Part shown: piece after piece, positions 36,651 through 45,774 of the stretch
Layout: each line of letters opens with the position of its first letter
Numbering within the stretch: the stretch's first letter is position 1
Assembly (NCBI GenBank): GCA_016935695.1
Contig: JAFGQL010000126.1
Coordinates: forward strand, 1-54,613
Direction of reading: 5' to 3'
Source of the DNA: Spirochaetales bacterium
Lineage (GTDB): Bacteria > Spirochaetota > Spirochaetia > JC444 > Marispirochaetaceae
Length of the DNA: 54,613 nucleotides
Program-made: the position numbers and the translations under genes
The notes under the pieces: generated by a model
What the model was told of the DNA's origin: nothing
The model's input: the letters and a program-made list of their open reading frames with translations, nothing else
Database searches by the model: none

Positions 36651-38133
36651 GGGCTTCCTGCCGCACCCGCCAGCTCCAGTTATGAGGACCTACCGTCCCC
36701 GGGGTATTCATCCTGGCCTCTGAGGGCAGCGTCAGATAATCCTGCAGCGGAGCAATGGCATACTGTGCCGCAGACATCTGCACTGCTCTCAACAGGCCCC
36801 ACACAACCTCCCCGTCACTGCGGCCGAGATAGCGGCGGACAAGATCTTTTTTGTTGCTTTCCAGTGTCCCGTACCAGCCGGCGGTAGTGTCGTTATCATG
36901 AGTGCCGGTATACGCTACCGAACGGGGCGTATGATTATGGGGAAGAAAGGTGTTGGATGAATTGAAACGTCCGTCTTGTGTATATTCGAATGCAAACTGC
37001 AGCACATTCATGCCCGGCAGATTATGACGGTCCCGGAGGGCATGGACTTCCGGCGTGATGAGCCCTAGGTCCTCGGCGAGTATTTCAACACCGGGGAACC
37101 GCCTGCGGACTGCGTGAAAAAACGAATCGCCGGGCCCCTTTACCCAGCGCCCGCCCAGCGCCGTTTCTTCGGCCTGCGGAATTTCCCAATAGCTTTCAAA
37201 ACCCTTGAAATGATCAATGCGCAGGATGTCCACCTGTTCCAGAAGGCGGCTGATACGGTCCAGCCACCACCGGTAACCGCTCTTCTCCAGTTCATCCCAG
37301 TTATACAAAGGATTACCCCACCGCTGCCCCTTGGCACTGAAATAATCCGGCGGCACCCCGGCTACGACCTTGGGCTGTCTGTTTTTATCCAAATGAAAAA
37401 TTCCGGAGTTTGCCCAGACATCCGAGGAATCCTCTGCGACAAAAATGGGTATGTCGCCGATGATCTGAATGTGTCTTTCCGCGGCGGCGGCTTTCACCGT
37501 CTGCCATTGTTCATGAAAAAAATACTGTAAAACCTGATGTACGGCCGTCTCCGGCGCGAGGGCATCCCTCCACTTTGAAAGAGCCGATTCATTCCTGTCG
37601 GCGATATCCCGCGGCCAGTAGACATTCCAGCGGGAATTGGGGGCCTTTTCCGCTGCTGCTTGTGCATTGAAATGCCCGCGCAGAGCCATGAACAGCCCGT
37701 AATCCCTCACCCAGGGATGATCTTCTATGAAAGATTCAAGTTTCCTTACAGCCTCTGCGTCCTCAAGGAAACGCCTGGCGGCTGATACCAGCAACGGCAG
37801 TTTCCACTCACTCAAGGTTTCATAATCAATCCAGTCTGTCGATGGTCTGGTAACATGCTCAGGCGGCAGTTCCTCACGGCTAAGGTAACCCCAGGCTGCA
37901 AGATCGCCCACGCAGATAAGCAGCGGGTTGCCTGCAAAACTCGACACTGCGGAATATGGGGAATTGCCGTAACCCGTGGGACCAAGGGGGAGTATCTGCC
38001 ACAGGGTCTGGCCGGCATCTTTCATAAAATCAAGAAACTGCATACACCCCGAACCGATTTCGCCGATGCCCCAGGGCCCCGGCAGACTGGTCGGGTGCAG
38101 CAACACGCCGCTTTTCCGTTTCATGAAATCCAT
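36583..38133 (-). CDS. malQ: 4-alpha-glucanotransferase (amylomaltase)
   Basis: A 513-516-residue GH77 enzyme, normal length. Recognisable are the N-terminal SGVLLHPTSLPGPWGIGE, the nucleophile region RIDHFKGF, the acid/base AEDLG and the C-terminal YTGTHDNDTTAGW. It transfers maltosyl units among glucans in glycogen or maltodextrin metabolism. Starts at 38133 or 38124 (MKRKSG) are both possible; TATACA ends 5 nt before 38133. Confidence 0.95.
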   Translation of the reverse strand: MDFMKRKSGVLLHPTSLPGPWGIGEIGSGCMQFLDFMKDAGQTLWQILPLGPTGYGNSPYSAVSSFAGNPLLICVGDLAAWGYLSREELPPEHVTRPSTDWIDYETLSEWKLPLLVSAARRFLEDAEAVRKLESFIEDHPWVRDYGLFMALRGHFNAQAAAEKAPNSRWNVYWPRDIADRNESALSKWRDALAPETAVHQVLQYFFHEQWQTVKAAAAERHIQIIGDIPIFVAEDSSDVWANSGIFHLDKNRQPKVVAGVPPDYFSAKGQRWGNPLYNWDELEKSGYRWWLDRISRLLEQVDILRIDHFKGFESYWEIPQAEETALGGRWVKGPGDSFFHAVRRRFPGVEILAEDLGLITPEVHALRDRHNLPGMNVLQFAFEYTQDGRFNSSNTFLPHNHTPRSVAYTGTHDNDTTAGWYGTLESNKKDLVRRYLGRSDGEVVWGLLRAVQMSAAQYAIAPLQDYLTLPSEARMNTPGTVGPHNWSWRVRQEALNGQVAATIRELGSLYGRTPRD

Positions 38134-38209
38134 TGTAGTGTATAGACAACACAGAGTACAACTGAAAGGCGGCTAAAAAACACGCCCTCTTGCAGTCTCC
38201 GGTACTGGA

Positions 38210-38896
38210 TCAACCGGGTTTATGGAAACGTCTGATAAACTCGTGAAGCGCCCCGCGGTGAAGGAACCCCATACCGACGATGAGGACAACCACGATAGAA
38301 ACGGAAACAAGAAGAACCCAGTTTTTCTCCGCCACCGCGGATCCTATAACAGCGCTGCCGAACAATGCGGGAAAACGGCCCAGAAGGGTAATGGCCAGAA
38401 AAGGGAAAAAGCGCATCTTTGACAGGCCGCCGGCGTAACACAGTGCATCCTTGGGCACCCCCGGTACCAGGAAAAAAAGAAAGAACGCCGTCTGTGCCTT
38501 TTCCGAAGCTATCAACTGCTCAAAATGATCGGTACGGGTTTTCCCGATGACCGCTTCCACAAAGGGTCGGCCCAGCACCCTGCCCAACAGAAAATTCACA
38601 CCGGAGCCCGCCATGATGCCGACAATCGACAGCAGGGTTCCGCCTGCGATGCCGAAGAGATACCCCCCTGCAATCTGGGGAATTTCTCCGGGTATGACAA
38701 ACAGTACAACCTGAACAAACTGAAGAGCTACGAACAGGAAGGGGCCAATCCATCCCGCAGCGAGGATCTGCTCCCTGAACCTCTCTACGCTGAAAAAGAA
38801 CGAGAGCAGATGCTCCTGGAAATACAGGCTCACAGCAGTGAGAAGCACCAGGGTCAGAGGGAACCCGATGATGGCGGCCGTTCTCTTAACATTCAT
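38210..38896 (-). CDS. TVP38/TMEM64 (DedA-superfamily) membrane protein
   Basis: About 228 residues with five to six hydrophobic segments and the family features GEIPQIAGGYLFG and GSGVNFLLGR. DedA/VTT-superfamily members are proposed lipid scramblases or proton-coupled transporters; this one's role is unknown. ATG 38896 lies 7 nt after a TACATT. A TTG at 38905 is the alternative start. Confidence 0.85.
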   Translation of the reverse strand: MNVKRTAAIIGFPLTLVLLTAVSLYFQEHLLSFFFSVERFREQILAAGWIGPFLFVALQFVQVVLFVIPGEIPQIAGGYLFGIAGGTLLSIVGIMAGSGVNFLLGRVLGRPFVEAVIGKTRTDHFEQLIASEKAQTAFFLFFLVPGVPKDALCYAGGLSKMRFFPFLAITLLGRFPALFGSAVIGSAVAEKNWVLLVSVSIVVVLIVGMGFLHRGALHEFIRRFHKPG

Positions 38897-38964
38897 TTTC
38901 CACAATGTACTATAGTTTTTCTGGGAAAGAAAGAACCAAGTACCTTTGTGTAACGCTTGAGGCT

Positions 38965-38994
38965 TTGACTTTTACCGGATTTGTACGCTATAAT
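38965..38994 (+). promoter_or_regulatory. Promoter of carD (leaderless)
   Basis: TTGACT-N18-TATAAT, near-consensus, with 7 nt to ATG 39002. Predicted transcription start falls on or next to the A of the ATG. Confidence 0.7.
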
Positions 38995-39001
38995 CCCATG
39001 C

Positions 39002-39586
39002 ATGAAGTCCGCAGCGAAAGCACCGAAAACCCATTTTAAAGTCGGCCAGGAAGTAGTGTACCCCTTACAGGGTGTTGGCCGCATCAATTCAATAGAAGAG
39101 AAAGATTTTAAAAACAGCAAACTGCTCTACTACATCATTTATCTCGAAGTATCCGACATGACAGTCATGATACCTACCGACAAGGCCGAAGAGCTGGGCA
39201 TCCGGGCGATCGTCAGCAAAAAAGAATCGGAAGCCGCCCTGAAGCTCATAGGTGAAGACTACGAGCCGGTAACTGCCGACTGGAAATTACGGTACCAGAT
39301 GAACCTGGACCTTCTGAAAAGCGGAAGCGTCAAGGATATCGCCACGGTTGTGCGAGCCCTGTACCACAGAAGCAAGATCAAGGAATTACCCATTCTTGAA
39401 CGAAAATTGTTCGACAGCGCAATGAAATTGCTGGTGGATGAGGTATCTTTTTCCCTGGGGAAAACAAAAGAACAAGTGGAAGGACTCGTATTCGCGCGTC
39501 TGGAAGTCGGTAAGGCTGGCGCCGTTGTCCCCGAGAAAGCGCCTGAACCCGAAAACGACGACGAGGAGTTTTTCGACGAGGAATAA
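39002..39586 (+). CDS. carD: CarD/CdnL-family RNA polymerase-binding regulator
   Basis: A 194-residue protein. The N-terminal Tudor-like RNA-polymerase interaction domain (FKVGQEVVYPLQGVGRI) resembles the TRCF/CarD RID, followed by a helical DNA-contacting domain (about 80-165) and an acidic tail (about the last 15 residues). Known CarD proteins bind the RNA polymerase beta subunit and stabilise open complexes at rRNA and other promoters. First gene of a carD-FHA-nth operon, with the FHA gene 2 nt downstream. Confidence 0.92.
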   Translation: MKSAAKAPKTHFKVGQEVVYPLQGVGRINSIEEKDFKNSKLLYYIIYLEVSDMTVMIPTDKAEELGIRAIVSKKESEAALKLIGEDYEPVTADWKLRYQMNLDLLKSGSVKDIATVVRALYHRSKIKELPILERKLFDSAMKLLVDEVSFSLGKTKEQVEGLVFARLEVGKAGAVVPEKAPEPENDDEEFFDEE

Positions 39587-39588
39587 AA

Positions 39589-39936
39589 ATGGATGAAACG
39601 ATTTACACTTCATCCCCTGTTGGCAAGCGGCTGAAAGCCATAAAGCGCAACGAGAAGTGCTGTGTTCTTTTTAACGGAAAAAGAGTTCCCCTGATCACCA
39701 AGATCACCATCGGCCGGGAAAAAGACAACGACCTGATCCTCGACAATAAGCTGATTTCCCGTTATCACGCCTATATCCAGAAAATTAAAAACGAGTATTA
39801 CATACGTGATCTCCACAGTGCCAACGGCACCTTTGTCAACGGAAAACAGATCGAGAGTGATAAATACTATAAAATAACGTCAAGGGACACTATTGTCATT
39901 GCAAACATGGAAGTGTCCATTCAGCGTGAATTATAA
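39589..39936 (+). CDS. FHA-domain protein
   Basis: A 115-residue protein that is almost only a forkhead-associated domain: KITIGREKDNDLIL, SRYHAYIQ and SANGTFVNGK give the conserved Gly-Arg, Ser-x-x-His and Asn-Gly positions that bind phosphothreonine. It has no enzymatic domain, so it probably recognises a phosphorylated partner. GAGGAA at the end of carD serves as its Shine-Dalgarno. The downstream nth start overlaps it by 11 nt. Confidence 0.9.
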   Translation: MDETIYTSSPVGKRLKAIKRNEKCCVLFNGKRVPLITKITIGREKDNDLILDNKLISRYHAYIQKIKNEYYIRDLHSANGTFVNGKQIESDKYYKITSRDTIVIANMEVSIQREL

Positions 39937-40579
39937 TCAGGATACAGCCGACACCATAGAAACCATTCACGCCTTTTTATCCCCCCTGCCCCGCCCTTCG
40001 GTCCATCCGGAACATTTTTCCAGTGAATACACCATCCTGATCGCAACCCTCATCAGCCTGCGGACAAAAGACAGGGTTACCGAACAGGCAGCCAGCCGCC
40101 TTTTTACCCTGGCCGCAACCCCCCGGGAAATGGTCAGGCTTCCCCTGGAACGTATTGAGGACGCGATCTATCCGGCAGGTTTTTATAAAACCAAAGCCGC
40201 CAATATACTCGCCATATCCCGGATTCTCCTGCAGCAGTACGGCGGGAGGGTCCCGAAAGACAGAGAAGCCCTGCTGTCGCTCCCTGGCGTCGGAATAAAG
40301 ACCGCGAATCTCACCCTGAGCCTGGGGTACGGCCTTCCGTATATCTGCGTGGACACACATGTCCACCGAATTGCCAACCGCTTGGGATGGATCAGGACAA
40401 AGGCCCCGGAACAGACCGAAACCGCATTGATGCGTGTTGTAGAAAAAAAGTGGTGGATACCAATAAATCACATCCTGGTCATCTTCGGACAAAAGGTATG
40501 CAGACCGGTGAGTCCCTTGTGTTCAAGCTGTCCAGTAAGCGCCACATGCCCGCGGGAAGGGGTCATTACCCATCGCTGA
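39926..40579 (+). CDS. nth: Endonuclease III
   Basis: 217 residues from GTG 39926, which overlaps the FHA stop. A TTG 33 nt earlier is the only in-frame alternative. HhH-GPD glycosylase fold with catalytic Lys125 (LPGVGIKTAN) and Asp143 (VDTHVHRIANRL), and the [4Fe-4S] ligands Cys192, Cys199, Cys202 and Cys208 (C-x6-C-x2-C-x5-C). It removes oxidised pyrimidines and nicks DNA in base excision repair. Convergent with the histidine kinase gene. Confidence 0.93.
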   Translation: MNYNQDTADTIETIHAFLSPLPRPSVHPEHFSSEYTILIATLISLRTKDRVTEQAASRLFTLAATPREMVRLPLERIEDAIYPAGFYKTKAANILAISRILLQQYGGRVPKDREALLSLPGVGIKTANLTLSLGYGLPYICVDTHVHRIANRLGWIRTKAPEQTETALMRVVEKKWWIPINHILVIFGQKVCRPVSPLCSSCPVSATCPREGVITHR

Positions 40580-40591
40580 CACCTGCCATAA

Positions 40592-41770
40592 TTACCGCGC
40601 GAGATCCAGGGGAAAGGTTATGGTAAAAAGGGACTGCTCTCCGTCAAACTGAAGCCGGCCTTTAAGCTGCGCCGCCAGCTCCAGGACAATCCGCTCACCA
40701 AGCCCGGTACTGGCGTGCAGATCGAAATTTTTCGGGAACATATGACCCGAATCTGTGTAACTGATAACCGCGCTGCCGTTAACAACCGATGCTTTCAGGG
40801 ATATCACACCGCGGCCGTCAGGGAAGGCATATTTGAGTGAATTGGTAGTCAACTCGGATAATATGAGCCCGATGGTAATCGACTGATCAATACTGAGTTC
40901 CATGTCCTCACACACATGCTCAAGACGTATCATGTCCGGTTCATCGGCCAGAGTCCTGATCATGTTTTCCAAAAGGCCGATCCCGTACTCATGAAAACGG
41001 ATTGAGCGCACATTCCCGGACCTGTACAGCAGGTTGTAGATACCGACAACGGCCTCTATTTTCTGCTGAAGGCTCTGGAGTATGGAAAGTGCGTTTTTAT
41101 CGGCAACGCCTGCTTCCTGAAGGGAAATAAAGGAGCTTATCATGGCCAGGTTATTTTTTACCCGGTGGTGCACTTCCTTTAAAAGGATTTCCTTCTCGTT
41201 GAGGGATTCGCACAGCCTGTCATCGCGTTCCACCCGTTCAATAACTCCGTCAATCTGGCCCGAAATGGCGTCAAGGAGGTCAACCCCCGCCTGGAATGCA
41301 GAAAATGTCTCCTCGCAAAAAACCAGAAGTACTGCATAGAGGACAGTATCACGAAGGACCGGATACACTCCGAGACTGCAGGAATCAACGGCATCTTTCC
41401 CAAAAGAATCATACACACCGTGTTCGTTACAGGGATAATGCCCTTTCCGGAGGAGAAACGAGAATTCCGGATCGCTTGTATCAACCGTATGCAGACGATC
41501 AACACAATGTCGCGGTATTCCCGTGTGAGCTACCAGCTTATACATATCCTGCTGCGCTGTGCGTACAAGGACGCCTGCTCCTTTGACACCCTGGGTGTGG
41601 GTAACAGTCTCCAGAATCATGTCAAAGGCTTCAGGGAGGGTCACCGTTTTGCCCAGGGACACCGCCAGGTTCTTTTGTATGCGCAATACCGCCTGATACT
41701 GTTCATACATATGCAGCTGTGATTTGAGTTTGAAGTTCTCATCGAGGAGCGTCTGGACTGAAGGACTCAT
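40592..41770 (-). CDS. GAF-HisKA_2 sensor histidine kinase
   Basis: 392 residues from ATG 41770, cytosolic, with no membrane segment. A short coiled coil is followed by a GAF-like sensor (about 35-185), HisKA_2 with the phosphoacceptor His in KEVHHRVKNNLAM, and a HATPase domain (LSELTTNSLKYAF). HisKA_2 kinases often work with stress-type or Hpt response regulators. Its promoter lies in the T-run of the upstream terminator. The start was picked by the TTGCAT-N16-TAGACT-N7-ATG geometry; ATG 41788 is the alternative. Confidence 0.88.
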   Translation of the reverse strand: MSPSVQTLLDENFKLKSQLHMYEQYQAVLRIQKNLAVSLGKTVTLPEAFDMILETVTHTQGVKGAGVLVRTAQQDMYKLVAHTGIPRHCVDRLHTVDTSDPEFSFLLRKGHYPCNEHGVYDSFGKDAVDSCSLGVYPVLRDTVLYAVLLVFCEETFSAFQAGVDLLDAISGQIDGVIERVERDDRLCESLNEKEILLKEVHHRVKNNLAMISSFISLQEAGVADKNALSILQSLQQKIEAVVGIYNLLYRSGNVRSIRFHEYGIGLLENMIRTLADEPDMIRLEHVCEDMELSIDQSITIGLILSELTTNSLKYAFPDGRGVISLKASVVNGSAVISYTDSGHMFPKNFDLHASTGLGERIVLELAAQLKGRLQFDGEQSLFTITFPLDLAR

Positions 41771-41777
41771 GAATATA

Positions 41778-41805
41778 AGTCTATGCATCCTGGCCGGAAA
41801 TGCAA
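41778..41805 (-). promoter_or_regulatory. Promoter of the histidine kinase gene (leaderless)
   Basis: TTGCAT-N16-TAGACT on the minus strand with 7 nt to ATG 41770. The -35 abuts the T-run of the upstream terminator. Confidence 0.5.
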
Positions 41806-41835
41806 AAAAAAACCGCCCCGATGTTCACGGAGCGG
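41804..41835 (-). terminator. Rho-independent terminator of the fusA unit
   Basis: Minus-strand stem CCGCTCCG / CGGGGCGG (one G-U pair), 7-nt loop, followed by nine T. It ends the fusA-ATPase transcript. Confidence 0.85.
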
Positions 41836-41858
41836 CATACATAACGGCGTACCGCTGA

Positions 41859-42563
41859 TCATTCCTCAACAATAAGCATGGTTCTGGGGTCCAGGATCAG
41901 ATGCATATCGGCAGCATGGAGCTGGCCCCCTTCCTTGATAAGGCTGAGCTGTACATTATCACCTTTGTATTTCAGGCTGATCACCACATCCAGATAGCTG
42001 TTAAATGTTGTAAGGTCTTCCGGGAAACCGTGTTCATCAAAACGAGGATTATCACTGTTCAAACTGACCGAAAACCATACAGTGATATTCTTTTCCCGGG
42101 CATACGCTTTGATCGCATCAAGGTCCGAAGGCTGTGCCTGGGCGAAATCGAAGCCGTCCACAACCAGAGTATCCGCGGCGAAATGACCGTCTTCTATCAT
42201 CGCGCTTATACTCTTCAGCACCTGATGGACATTAGTGCCCTTCTGGGAAAAATTCATTATTACCCGGTTTCTGATGATCTCGTCATGGACTTCCACCGCG
42301 TTCTCAAGTGACCGTTTCTTTGCGATTTCCTTGAAGATATCCTCATACCAGGTAACTATATGGTCAACACGGGAGGAAAATGACACATGGATCACATGCT
42401 TGCCGTTAAACAGTTTGTCAGTGGCAATATGCACAAGACATGCGGTCTTTCCTACCCCCTTTTTGGAAGCAAGGACACCAATCTGACCGGGTTTGAGTCC
42501 GCCGTGGATCGATTTCTCGAATATCCGCAGCGGACTGCGTTGTACTAGTTCTGATTTTACCAT
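41859..42563 (-). CDS. RecA-fold ATPase of unknown function
   Basis: A 234-residue protein with Walker A SKKGVGKT (33-40) and Walker B LVVDGFDF. Its general RecA/DnaB/KaiC-like fold would bind and hydrolyse ATP. No DnaB or RadA signature, zinc finger or Lon domain is present. It follows fusA by 11 nt with a strong Shine-Dalgarno (GGGGGAAGG), so it belongs to that operon, which suggests a link to translation or ribosome biology, but the target is unknown. Confidence 0.8.
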   Translation of the reverse strand: MVKSELVQRSPLRIFEKSIHGGLKPGQIGVLASKKGVGKTACLVHIATDKLFNGKHVIHVSFSSRVDHIVTWYEDIFKEIAKKRSLENAVEVHDEIIRNRVIMNFSQKGTNVHQVLKSISAMIEDGHFAADTLVVDGFDFAQAQPSDLDAIKAYAREKNITVWFSVSLNSDNPRFDEHGFPEDLTTFNSYLDVVISLKYKGDNVQLSLIKEGGQLHAADMHLILDPRTMLIVEE

Positions 42564-42574
42564 TGCCTTCCCCC

Positions 42575-44665
42575 TTATCTGCCTGACTCGGCTCTTCTTT
42601 TTTCTTCATACTGCTTCTTAAGCTCGTCTGAAACACCCTGCGGTACCCGCCCGTATTTGAGGAATTCCATGGTGTATTCCGCCTTCCCCTGGGTAGAGGA
42701 CCGAAGTGCAGTTGAATACCCGAACATTTCACTCAACGGAACCTCCGCTTCGACAGAGCAGAAATTTCCGTCTTCCGCCGAAGATACTATTATACCACGA
42801 CGCTGGTTGATGCTGCCGAAAATATTTCCCTGGAACTCATTCGGCCCTTCCACAACGACCTTCATGATCGGTTCGAGGATAACGGGCTTTGCCTTGGAAT
42901 ATACTTCACGGAATGCCATAAGGGCCGCGGTCTGGAAAGCCATGTCCGAAGAGTCGACGGCATGGTAGGCGCCGTCTTCCAGCACCACCTTCACACCGAC
43001 GATGGGGAACCCGATTAAGGTACCCTTGTCCATGGCGGTTTTAAATCCTTTATCACAGGAGGGGATGTATTCTGTCGGGATATTCCCTCCCTTCACTTTG
43101 CTCTCGAACTCGTAATCCCCTTCTTCCAGAGGCTCTACATATCCAAGCACTTTCCCGTATTGACCGGAACCGCCGGTCTGTTTCTTGTGGGTGTAATCAA
43201 AGTGAGCCTTTTCGCTGATTGCCTCCCGGTAGGCTACCTGAGGCATACCGGTTTCAACTTCTGCCCGGTATTCCCGTTTCATACGCTCAACATACACATC
43301 CAGGTGCAGTTCACCCATTCCCTGAATAATTGTCTGATTACTTTCCGGATCCACATAGGTCCTGAAGGTCGGGTCCTCTTTGGTAAATCTGTTCAAGGCT
43401 TTCGCAATATTATCCGCAGACTTCTTGTCCTTGGCGGTAATGGCAAGAGAAATAACCGGACTGGGAACGAACATGGAAGTCATGGAGTAGTTCAGATCAG
43501 GATGACAGAATGTATCCCCTGACGCACAATCGATACCGAACAAGGCAGCAATTTCACCGCAACCCGCTTCACTTATGTCTTCCATGTGGTCGGCATGCAT
43601 CTTTATGAGCCGCCCGACCTTGAATTTCTTCCGTGAGCGGGAATTATACAGTTCATCACCCTTCTTGATCTCGCCCTGATACACACGGATATAGGTAAGC
43701 TGCCCGTACTGGCCGTCTTCCAGCTTGAAAGCAAGGGCCACAGATTTCTTTGAAGGGTCTGCCTCAAGTACCATTTCCTTTTCTTCGTTATCGAGATCAA
43801 GGGCCCGGTTCTGTATTTCCGTAGGATTCGGCAGATACCGGGTTACCGCATCCAGAAGCATCTGTACGCCCTTGTTCTTGTAGGCTGAACCTAAAAATAC
43901 AGGGGTGAGGTCAAGAGTCAGGGTTCCTTTCCGTACTGCGTCGCGGATGAGTTCTTCGGTCACTTTCTCTTCGAGCATGGCTTCCATCAACTCTTCCGAA
44001 AACATGGACACCGCGTCCAGCATGATTTCCCGTTTTTCTTCTGCTATTGCCAGTAAATCACCGGGGATTTCCGCTTCGCGGATTTCCGTACCGTCTTCGC
44101 CTTCGAAATAGTAGGCCTTCATGGTAATCAGGTCCACCATCCCTTCATGCTTTTCTTCAAGACCGATGGGAACCTGCATGAGGACCGCGTTGTGACCGAG
44201 CTTTTCCTCCAGCTGGTCCCGGACTTTGAATGGATCGGCACCGGTTCTGTCACATTTATTGACAAATGCAAGACGCGGTACATTATACCGCTTCATCTGC
44301 CGGTCTACAGTAATGGACTGGGACTGTACCCCGCCGACAGAACACAACACTAATATCGCGCCGTCGAGTACTCGAAGGGACCGTTCAACCTCTATTGTGA
44401 AGTCAACGTGCCCCGGCGTATCGATAATATTTATGGGATGGCCCTTCCATTCGACATTTGTCGCTGCAGAGGCAATCGTTATGCCCCGCTCTCTTTCGAG
44501 CTCCATGGAGTCCATCGTTGCCCCGACGCCGTCTTTGCCCCGCACTTCGTGTATCGCATGAATTTTATTGCAGTAAAATAGAATGCGCTCGGTCAGTGTT
44601 GTCTTGCCGGAGTCAATATGGGCGCTTATACCGATATTCCTTAATTTGGTAATGTCTCCGCTCAT
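42575..44665 (-). CDS. fusA: Elongation factor G (mitochondrial-type, spirochaetal EF-G1)
   Basis: A 696-residue translation GTPase with five EF-G domains. The G1 motif is [12 protein letters not shown], then [10 protein letters not shown] (switch I), DTPGHVDF (G3) and [11 protein letters not shown] (NKxD). Ser in HIDSGKT and the [19 protein letters not shown] context resemble mitochondrial EF-G1 more than canonical bacterial EF-G; spirochaetes are known to carry such EF-Gs beside a second one. It drives ribosomal translocation. ATG 44665 was chosen; AGAGAGG is 10 nt upstream. Two tandem promoters precede a long leader. Confidence 0.95.
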   Translation of the reverse strand: MSGDITKLRNIGISAHIDSGKTTLTERILFYCNKIHAIHEVRGKDGVGATMDSMELERERGITIASAATNVEWKGHPINIIDTPGHVDFTIEVERSLRVLDGAILVLCSVGGVQSQSITVDRQMKRYNVPRLAFVNKCDRTGADPFKVRDQLEEKLGHNAVLMQVPIGLEEKHEGMVDLITMKAYYFEGEDGTEIREAEIPGDLLAIAEEKREIMLDAVSMFSEELMEAMLEEKVTEELIRDAVRKGTLTLDLTPVFLGSAYKNKGVQMLLDAVTRYLPNPTEIQNRALDLDNEEKEMVLEADPSKKSVALAFKLEDGQYGQLTYIRVYQGEIKKGDELYNSRSRKKFKVGRLIKMHADHMEDISEAGCGEIAALFGIDCASGDTFCHPDLNYSMTSMFVPSPVISLAITAKDKKSADNIAKALNRFTKEDPTFRTYVDPESNQTIIQGMGELHLDVYVERMKREYRAEVETGMPQVAYREAISEKAHFDYTHKKQTGGSGQYGKVLGYVEPLEEGDYEFESKVKGGNIPTEYIPSCDKGFKTAMDKGTLIGFPIVGVKVVLEDGAYHAVDSSDMAFQTAALMAFREVYSKAKPVILEPIMKVVVEGPNEFQGNIFGSINQRRGIIVSSAEDGNFCSVEAEVPLSEMFGYSTALRSSTQGKAEYTMEFLKYGRVPQGVSDELKKQYEEKRRAESGR

Positions 44666-44778
44666 ATGGTCATAACCTCTCTTATACAGTTTAATTCCCG
44701 GCGGTATTTCTTTCCAGTCCTGAAGACTCTCCTCATACAAAGAAGGCCCGGACCAACAGAGTACCCTGGAATTATTTT

Positions 44779-44807
44779 AAGAATCTTTTATACAAGGCAG
44801 GATTCTT
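44779..44807. repeat. Inverted repeat around the fusA P2 -10
   Basis: AAGAATC (7 bp, perfect) inverted as GATTCTT with a 15-nt centre holding the -10 TATAAA. It could be an operator or a hairpin in the P1 leader. Confidence 0.5.
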
Positions 44808-44814
44808 TCATCAA
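44787..44814 (-). promoter_or_regulatory. Second fusA promoter (P2)
   Basis: TTGATG-N16-TATAAA. It lies inside an inverted repeat AAGAATC-N15-GATTCTT (44779-44807). Confidence 0.45.
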
Positions 44815-44833
44815 TAAAGCCGTTCGGGAACGT

Positions 44834-44862
44834 ACTATACTCAAAACAAAAGTTAAATTCAA
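44834..44862 (-). promoter_or_regulatory. First fusA promoter (P1)
   Basis: TTGAAT-N17-TATAGT. The predicted leader is about 160 nt, long for this window, and includes the P2 inverted repeat. Confidence 0.5.
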
Positions 44863-44908
44863 GTAGCAGGTACATTTCTATCTCTTTAATTAACGGTGAT
44901 TTAGCAGT

Positions 44909-44937
44909 TTGCCAGACAGCCGTAATTGGGGTATACA
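44909..44937 (+). promoter_or_regulatory. Promoter of the DUF72 gene (leaderless)
   Basis: TTGCCA-N17-TATACA with 8 nt to ATG 44946. A two-codon ATG-AAA-TGA reading frame (44941-44949) overlaps the start. Confidence 0.5.
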
Positions 44938-44945
44938 TTAATGAA

Positions 44946-45758
44946 ATGAACACCAGGGTATACATTGGAACGAGCGGCTATTCCTATGAGGACTGGGTGG
45001 GAAAGGTATACCCGGAAAATACCCAAAAGGGTGAATACTTCAGCCTGTATACCCGTTTATTCAGTTTCAGCGAACTGAATTTTTCCTACTACACCATGCC
45101 GACATCCCGGTCTCTCAAGCCCCTTGCCGACAGGGCACCGTCCGGGTTCATGTTTTCCATCAAGGCCCACCAGTCCCTGACCCACAAAATCATGTCCCAA
45201 TGGGAAACGGACGCAAAAACCTTCATCGAAGGCACCGATGTTTTACGATCCTCCGGGAAACTTGGAACGGTTCTGTTTCAGTTTCCCTACAGTTTTCATT
45301 ATCTGACCGCCAACCGCAGGTACCTGGACGCCCTCTGCCGCTGTTTCGAAGGGCTTCCGATCCATATTGAATTCCGCAATGGCGAATGGAACAATAAAAA
45401 CGTAATTGATGGACTCCGCGCCCGGGGAGCAGGCTATACCGCCAGCGACAATCCCGACCTGCGGGGTCTGCCCGGGTTTCTGCCGGAAGTCACCAATGGA
45501 ACGGGATATGTCCGTTTTCACGGAAGGAACAGCGAAAACTGGTGGTCCGGCACCAATACAACCCGTTATGATTATCTGTATGACAGCAGCGAACTCGATG
45601 CGGCAGTGCCGAAACTCCTGGCCATGGCAAAGGAGGGGACAGTCCTCTTTGTGGCCTTCAATAACCACTACAAGGGGAAGGCGGTACAGAACGGTATGGA
45701 GCTGATCGAAAAAATGAACCACATCGAAGGACTCAACCTCATCCTGCCTGCCGCCTGA
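44946..45758 (+). CDS. DUF72-family protein
   Basis: A 270-residue TIM-barrel-like DUF72 (YecE) protein: IGTSGYSYEDWVGKVYPE at the start, FSIKAHQSLTH, and LGTVLFQFP. The family is widespread and linked to DNA repair or nucleotide processing in some reports, but its reaction is not settled. Monocistronic, beside fusA in divergent orientation and convergent with pepD (16 nt). Confidence 0.88.
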   Translation: MNTRVYIGTSGYSYEDWVGKVYPENTQKGEYFSLYTRLFSFSELNFSYYTMPTSRSLKPLADRAPSGFMFSIKAHQSLTHKIMSQWETDAKTFIEGTDVLRSSGKLGTVLFQFPYSFHYLTANRRYLDALCRCFEGLPIHIEFRNGEWNNKNVIDGLRARGAGYTASDNPDLRGLPGFLPEVTNGTGYVRFHGRNSENWWSGTNTTRYDYLYDSSELDAAVPKLLAMAKEGTVLFVAFNNHYKGKAVQNGMELIEKMNHIEGLNLILPAA

Positions 45759-45774
45759 AAACCGCGAAAAGAAG

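Noticed and set aside
38160-38209. Possible terminator after the TVP38-family gene
   Set aside because: The GGCG/CGCC pairing is short and its T-run lies in the loop, not after the stem.
44941-44949. Two-codon ATG-AAA-TGA frame before the DUF72 start as a regulatory upstream ORF
   Set aside because: Such a short frame arises easily by chance, and the predicted transcript start (about 44944) may lie downstream of it.
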